A stretch of 64,000 nucleotides of DNA from Mesaphorura yosii. Its lineage: Eukaryota > Arthropoda > Collembola > Poduromorpha > Tullbergiidae. The number at the start of each line of letters is the position of its first letter. Position 1 is the first letter of the stretch. A model generated the notes under the pieces. The model did no database searches. It saw only the letters and a list, made by a program, of their open reading frames with translations, and had not been told where the DNA came from. The DNA lies in contig WIXG01000010.1 of the NCBI GenBank assembly GCA_009869945.1, positions 310,001 through 374,000 of the forward strand. The letters are read 5' to 3'. The translations under genes were made by a program, and so were the position numbers. Of the stretch, positions 57,751 through 64,000 are shown one piece after another.

Positions 57751-60251
57751 ATGTTGAAAACGTTTAAAAGCTTCGTCTCGTTAAGGAGGCGCAACAACGT
57801 TCTACTTAGAGTGCTTGCTGCCTTTTTATTATTAACGGTAATTTATTTGTGGTTCAGACACAAAACGATAAGTAGCAATTTCCAAGTAGAGCCAGTTAAT
57901 CATAATTCTGACAATGTAGAAAAGCCCGATGCAGTATTTGCTAATTTTGTTCACGACGAAGATACGAACAATCACGACAACGCAAATCTTGATCCTGAGC
58001 TAAGGCAAGCCATCGAGAGTGAGAACATGGACGAATTCTTATCTCCAGTGCTGGCGGAATACAAGTACATAGAAGTAGACTTACATGGCAAACATTCAGC
58101 AGCCAACGATGACTACGATGATGAGATCGTCGAAGACGAGAAGAGAGTTATTCCGGGCCTTGGAGAGAAGGGAGAAAAGGCCGAAGTTCCAGAATTTCAA
58201 ACAGCAGTAGCCAAAGAAATTGCCAGGAAAGAAGCTTTCAACCGACTTTTGAGTGAATTGATTTCTGTAAATCGGACAGTTCCTGATACAAGAGAGAAAA
58301 GGTATGAGGTGCCAATGTTTATTTGGGAAGCATGCAATCCTTTATCGCCTTTCTTTGTACCTTACTCTAGCTGCAGAAAGATTAAATACGATCACGATCT
58401 GCCTGACGCTTCGGTTGTGATTATATACACGAACGAAGCATACTCGAGCCTAGTGAGGTAAGTTGCCGAAGTTGAAGTCATTCATCCAGGTAGGCCTTAA
58501 GTTCTTAATAATAACCGCTTTATCTCTTTGATTCCAGAACTATTCATAGCGTTATTAATCGTACGCCTGCGCGGTTGTTGAAAGAAATCATACTTGTGGA
58601 TGATGCAAGTGACAAACGTGAATTAAAAGGAAAACTAGAACGATATTTAGCTACAAAATTTCCATTTGGAAAAGTCAGACTTGTGAAATTACTGAAGCGT
58701 GCCGGACTGATAAGAGCAAGAATGATAGGAGCTCATTTAGCATTGGGCAAAGTGCTGGTTTTCCTGGACGCCCATTGCGAAACGATTGACACTTGGATGG
58801 AGCCTCTGCTGCAGCGAATTAAAGAGGACCGAAAGGCTGTTGTCTGCCCGGTACGTTGTTTCTTAAAGCATGAGCAGTTCTCTGAATGTCCTAATAATGA
58901 TGCAAATTCTTTATGCAGATAATTGATGTAATTGATGACTCGACACTGGAATACTATCACGGCAATGGAGAATTTTTCCAAATTGGAGGATTCACATGGA
59001 GTGGTCATTTTACTTGGATAAACATTCCTCCACAAGAGGCAGAAAGGAAGGCGCATCATCATTCTCCTACTCGGTCGCCCACAATGGCGGGTGGATTATT
59101 TGCAATTGACCGGAAATACTTCTGGGAAGTCGGGTCATATGATAGCGACATGCAGTTGTGGGGAGGTGAAAATCTTGAAATGTCGTTCAGGGTATGTTGC
59201 ATGCTGAAGGCACAATTCTTACTGTGAAGAAAGGCTTACTCAGAAAACTCAAAATCTAAACTTCTTTTCAGATCTGGCAGTGTGGCGGCTCTGTGGAAAT
59301 AATTCCCTGCTCCCGGGTGGGACACATATTTCGTAACTTTCACCCGTACACATTCCCAGGAAATGTCGATTCTCACGGGCTTAACACGGCTCGATTGGTA
59401 GAAGTATGGATGGATGAATACAAAGACCTTTTCTACGCACACAGAGCTGAACTTAAGGTAAGAATGTTATTGCCATTGTAGAAATATTTAAAACATTTCA
59501 CGACGTGTCATCACAATAAATATTGCATTTGGCATACAGCATTCCAACTTCGGAGACGTCGGCAAGCGGCTTGCCTTCCGTGAGCGGATGAAATGCAAAA
59601 GCTTTACGTGGTTCCTGGATAATGTCCACAGTGATAAGTTTAGACTTTGGCTTGGGTCAAAGCATAATGGACAGGTAATACAAATGTTCCTGGAATGATT
59701 CGACATTCGTCAAATATAGAGTGTGCTTGAGTCTACTTAATACTTATTGCACATTGCAGGTTAAGAATGAAGGAACGAACCAGTGCCTTGATAATATGCA
59801 GCACAGTGAATCGGACGTGTACACTCTTGGTGCTTACCCCTGCTACCCGGAACTCTACCCCAGTCAGGTAGGTAATTTTCACGCCGGTCGAGCAGTGATT
59901 CAGCTTAGCTTTGTTTTGTTCATAATAATTTCGCACGCATCGTCATATTTTCTTGTCTTGTCTGCTTTCCAGACATTTTATATAAGCAATAGCGGTGAAC
60001 TTCGGCGAGAGCAAGAATGCGCTGTGAGAAAACAGGGCAAGTCAGAGATCGAAATGGTCCAATGCGAGCACTTGGTCGGACGTGAGGAGACGTGGACTTA
60101 TGAGAATGAGCAAATCATGAACGAAAATTCCAAGAAATGCCTGACAATCACCGTTGAAAGTGGAAAGGGCACATTGAGCTTAGAACCGTGCAATACCTCG
60201 GCAGACAATCAAAAGTGGATATTCGACAAAGAGAGGGGAAAGACATTATAG
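57751..60251 (+). CDS. polypeptide N-acetylgalactosaminyltransferase
   Basis: Golgi enzyme that starts mucin-type O-glycosylation (GalNAc from UDP-GalNAc to Ser/Thr). Exons: 57751-58457, 58538-58850, 58919-59191, 59272-59457, 59540-59674, 59760-59867, 59973-60251; 666 residues. Type II topology: short basic N-terminus, one membrane anchor (residues about 17-35, [14 protein letters not shown]), and an acidic stem of about 180 residues. The GT27 catalytic domain has [20 protein letters not shown], the metal motif FLDAHCE (about 313-315), [29 protein letters not shown] and [16 protein letters not shown]-terminal ricin-type lectin domain (about 535-666) has NQCLD and [18 protein letters not shown] repeats. 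The member within the family (GALNT/pgant number) cannot be decided from memory. Confidence 0.96.
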
Positions 60252-60624
60252 GATAGAAATAGTAACCGGTACTAGTTTGATAATACCTTCCACCGTAATT
60301 CGAAATTATGTCAATCACTTTGAGATCAGTATGGAGTGCGTATTTTTGTACTTTTGTAAACATAACTTACATCCCAAGTGCTTAAAACGCGAATCCTTTC
60401 CTCTTTTCGCAAGTGTCTTGACTTGGCTTCTGGCATTCCATTTTCTTTTTGAGTCCGTGTCGACCTTTCTTGCTCAGGGTAATGTTCTTTTAAGTATTCA
60501 AACATAATTTATCGGAACATACTTATAATTGTTATCAGTATGTCTGTTGAGCCTTAAGTTTTAGAATAATAAGTTGTTATTCCAATATCATTGTTGAATT
60601 CTTACGAGTTTATTGACAATTAAG

Positions 60625-60630
60625 AATAAA
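60625..60630 (+). terminator. poly(A) signal of the GALNT gene
   Basis: AATAAA about 375 nt after the stop; the spacer to LIN9 (convergent) has no other feature I can support. A minus-strand AATAAA (TTTATT at 60726-60731) may serve LIN9. Confidence 0.5.
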
Positions 60631-60945
60631 GAACTGAACAGAAGTACTCACTCGCATGCAATTTCTATAAAGATCATTAGAAGTTAGCCTTTCACGGTAG
60701 TGTTAGTTTAAATTACACAACTTGATTTATTTATTTCAGGATCTGAATTCTGAAGGGAAAGATTCTAAAAACTGTACTTACTTCTTACTGTGCAATTCAA
60801 CCTTGGGAAGTGCAACTGGAATAATCTACGTACTGTGCGTACTTGCTACGGCTTCTTAGCGCTACTAACTTCGTGGTCACTTCCAGAAGTGCATGATTTG
60901 AAGCTTTCTAGCTTTCTTCTCCAAGCTAAGAGCCAAGCGCCAAGC

Positions 60946-63705
60946 CTATCGGTATGACGTCATTGTGAGACCAGCCTGAATTCGATTCATAGGAAGTTCC
61001 ACTTTGTCTTGAAACAGTTGAACATTCTTTCCGTCCAAGGAGGCTCTGATTTCTTTTAGCGTATCTTTGATACTCTTCACTTCGTACAAATTGCGTTCTC
61101 CATTTGACAAAGCCTGAAGAAAACTTATGTAAGATTCCATTCCATTGTGAGTGCATACGATTTTGCTTACCTTTGCCTGGAGCACGAGCGATGTTAAATT
61201 AGCAATTAGAGTTAATATTCGTGGCGATGTAACTACTTGACGATTTTGCTTCGCATTGTAAGTGTCCACAATAAGAAGGGCTTCTTGACGGCATTGCTCT
61301 TGGATCAGGTCGGGAACAATCATCTGATTTGCTCCATGATCTGGTGCAATCTGTATCGAGTAGAAGTAATGCAAAAGGTCAAGATGTGAACACTTAGCAG
61401 AGCCCACAGAAGTGCAACTGATGTGCGATTCCTTACATCAAGGCAGTACTGCTGAATTGCTTCAAGGTACAAGCTCATCTCTTTGTTCATCGAATCCAAG
61501 TCCAACACACATCTGGAATATCGAATGCGATAATCTTCGTTTAATTCTCGGCCGTAGGAAGTCACTTTCTCCGCCTCTACGTTTAATTCTTTGAGGAGAA
61601 GAATTTTCTCTCGTTTCCCCTTTAGCAGCTTTGATAAACGAACCTGTGCAGAGTGGCAATAAAGTTAATTGTTGCCGATTTCACACAAGACCTTCACTAT
61701 TCACTTACGATCATATCCAAAAGTCTAATAGGAAATCCACCCAACATTCCGTCAGCTGGAAACGGCGATTTTGGAAATCCGCTCATTTCATCCGCCAGCG
61801 CACTGGAAATCTTGAACTGTGTGCCTGCGACTCCTCCATAACTTCGCCGAGGTATTTTTAACGCGAAACTGGACGTTGAAACAGTCTCTACTGGATCGTT
61901 CGACTGGAAACATTTACAAATCACGAAACTTTGCATTTGTGTCCAAATCGGTCAAAGAAGTCAATTTCGTAAGAAGTTTCCAAACTTACCAACACTTCAT
62001 AATCTGGGATAGAATGGGTTCCCAGTCCAGGTCGGTCAAATGTTATGCGATACGTGTTATTAGAAGTATCAACCGCCTCGATTGTTCCGGTAAACAGCCC
62101 GTCTTGTGGCTTTCGCAGGCGTCCGGTCACTTTTGTACCGATTACCAACTGCAGAGGAATTTCATCTGGCAATTCTTTGTAATTGAAATCTGTAATTTTT
62201 CTCTGCTGGATCATTCGGATTTTATGTCGCCGTCTTTGTAACTCTTCTCGTTCTTCGTCGAAGAATGCTTGCGAGCATCGCCTCGGTTTGCCCATCATCC
62301 GTCGAATCGTTGTCCACTCCTCATGAGATAACTGCGTCTGCTTCAGGTCGGGAAACGATTCTTTCAGGCAGATTTGAAAATCATTCTCACCGTCAAATAA
62401 CACCCTAAAATAAAATGATTTTTAAAATGAGATGGCGGAACTGGTGAGACCCTGTTGTTTAGTGTAAGAATGAGATAAACTTACTTATCAATGTTACTGT
62501 AAAACCATTCATAACACACCCATTTATGAGCTTTCGGTAATTTGAGTAGATTTCTTAGACGTATACTAATGTTGTGTGCTGTCTTCTTGTCAAGCATCGA
62601 GTGCACACCAACGCCAGGGCTGCCTAGAAATTTGCCGCTTCCTACGTCTACTGCCGAATTTTGTGCTCCGGAAGATAATCGTCTTGCTTTAGTCAAGGCC
62701 CTCAAAGGATCCTTGTCTTTGTATTTTGTTCTACGTGGTTCTTTCGGCGGCTTCGATTTCTTGAATTCTATTTCCACTTCGTAGGGCGCACCAAATTGAT
62801 TAACTTCAACTTCATTGGACACTTCACCTTCAAACGAAGTAAATGGAGGCTGGTCAAACTCATCTGAATACTTTTGCCTATGACCAATTCTAGATCTATC
62901 AGGAGAGTTGCTCTTAGTTCTTTTATCTTTTGTCCTAAATTTTCCGGGTTTCGGTAATATTTGTTGCAGGGTCTTAGATGTCCTCCTTGGAGAATCAGGA
63001 TCAAGCTTGATGGTTACGTTATCATATGATCCGAATTCATCTTCACTGTTGTGCCGATTTGATTTCGGCTTGCTCACGATAGAGCTAACAGCCTGTGCCA
63101 CTTGTCTAGCAGTTGGTTGTCTCATATACGCTGGTTGTCTTGAGTGGGCTGCCTTCGATTGTGATCCACGAGGGCTTGATGGCGGAGGCATCAATAACCT
63201 GTCTCGTTTACGTCGTTCTGGCGAGACCGGGGTCGTAGATTCAACTTCGATGTCTTGTCCCAATCCAACTTCTTCATTCGCAAGGACATCTCCGAACTGA
63301 TAGTCTGGAACTTCCTCCTGGACTTCAAGCTCCTCGTATGACGGCTCCACTGGTTCCTCCTTTACTCTTTTGTGACCAGGCGATTTATTTTTTTGCTTAG
63401 TCATACGAAGTTGACTATCAGATGTGATCATGTCGTCATCAAAGTAGAAACGATTCTTCTTCCGTTCACGAGTCGGCTAAGTAGGACAACGATTAAAATT
63501 TAACTAGTACAGTACAAGGCACCCACAAATGAGATTACATAACATGCCAAACGAATTTTTGGTTTACCATTCCACGTCTGTTCAGGACAACCTCCTCCAC
63601 TCCAACGTCTGGAGTTTCAACCACTTGCATATCTGCTGCGGGCACCACCTCTGCTGGACCGTCGGACCTCGCTGGTCGGCCGGGACGTCGACCACGGGTA
63701 CTCAT
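60946..63705 (-). CDS. LIN9: LIN9 / Mip130, DREAM-MuvB core subunit
   Basis: Core subunit of the MuvB/DREAM complex that represses or, with Myb, activates cell-cycle genes. Exons on minus: 63705-63568, 63476-62485, 62404-61990, 61903-61709, 61643-61437, 61350-61171, 61113-60946; 764 residues (human 542, fly Mip130 longer). The N-terminus carries an AT-hook-like RGRRPGRPAR motif, then a long disordered Ser/Pro/Lys-rich region. The DIRP domain (about 350-460) is unmistakable: RLRNLLKLPKAHKWVCYEW, FYSNIDK, FQICLKESFPDLKQ, RRMMGKPRRCSQAFFDEERE. The chromo-barrel-like part follows (LVIGTKVTGRL; DGLFTGTIEAVDTSNNTYR; GLGTHSIPDYEVL). The C-terminal helices carry KLLKGKREKILLLKELN. The start ATG is the only Met in frame upstream of the AT-hook. 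Confidence 0.95.
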
Positions 63706-64000
63706 TTTATCCAGCAAGCACGGTTAAAGTAAACAACTGGGTAATTGGACTTGAATTCGAAACCTGAATGGAAAATTAGATAGTAGCAATTTTACTACTT
63801 TGTTAATCATAACTCAGCACTGAGGACAGGAACCATCATTTTTTCGTACTTACGTTGCAAGTATTTACAGAATCTGAAAATCGAGCCCGGATTTGTAAGC
63901 CAAAGGTTTCCACTCCACTTCTACTTTCTAAATTACAAGCTTAAAACGATGAATACTGTCAAGTCTGAAGTATGATGGTACAGTCTATCCAACACAATTT
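63706..64000. other. LIN9 upstream region
   Basis: Promoter/leader side of LIN9. No other gene visible before the window ends. Confidence 0.3.

Overview
This is a eukaryotic window, almost certainly an arthropod and probably a small-genome pancrustacean (branchiopod- or springtail-like). The evidence is an RR-1 cuticular protein, genes broken by many GT-AG introns of mostly 60-130 nt, AATAAA poly(A) signals, and animal housekeeping orthologues on both strands separated by about 0.1-1.4 kb. All gene models were spliced by hand from frame continuity, GT/AG sites and remembered family alignments. For each full model the exon lengths sum to a multiple of three. Species cannot be fixed from the sequence alone.

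Left part (1-25 kb): the 3' three quarters of UGGT (ER glycoprotein folding sensor, ends HDEL), mitochondrial aspartate aminotransferase GOT2, mitochondrial ribosomal protein L3 (minus), a ZFP64-like eight-finger C2H2 protein, the mRNA-decapping scaffold EDC4/Ge-1 (minus, 20 coding exons), proteasome lid subunit PSMD7/Rpn8, a DHHC palmitoyltransferase (minus) whose catalytic motif is split by a 12-nt microexon, and DNA primase large subunit PRIM2.

Middle (25-41 kb): a coding-like but frame-broken stretch of unknown identity, an RR-1 cuticular protein gene (minus) with a TATA box, the Polycomb protein EED (minus), mitochondrial threonine 3-dehydrogenase TDH (minus), then an 8.8-kb interval with no recognisable gene.

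Right part (41-64 kb): a large secreted leucine-rich-repeat protein with a long Ser/Thr-rich tail, an unassigned coiled-coil protein (minus), HDDC2 (minus), a RING-ZZ remnant missing zinc ligands (minus), intronless MED31, the atypical kinase RIOK3, a polypeptide GalNAc-transferase, and LIN9 of the DREAM/MuvB complex (minus).

The genes are not an operon or a pathway cluster. They are independently transcribed neighbours arranged as head-to-head pairs (MRPL3/ZFP64-like, EDC4/PSMD7, ZDHHC/PRIM2) and tail-to-tail pairs (GOT2/MRPL3, PSMD7/ZDHHC, GALNT/LIN9). The points most worth following up are the skippable microexon carrying Met-Asp-His-His of the DHHC motif, a stop-free 69-nt intron-like block in the same gene, the gene-free block before the LRR gene, and the two decayed or frame-broken loci.
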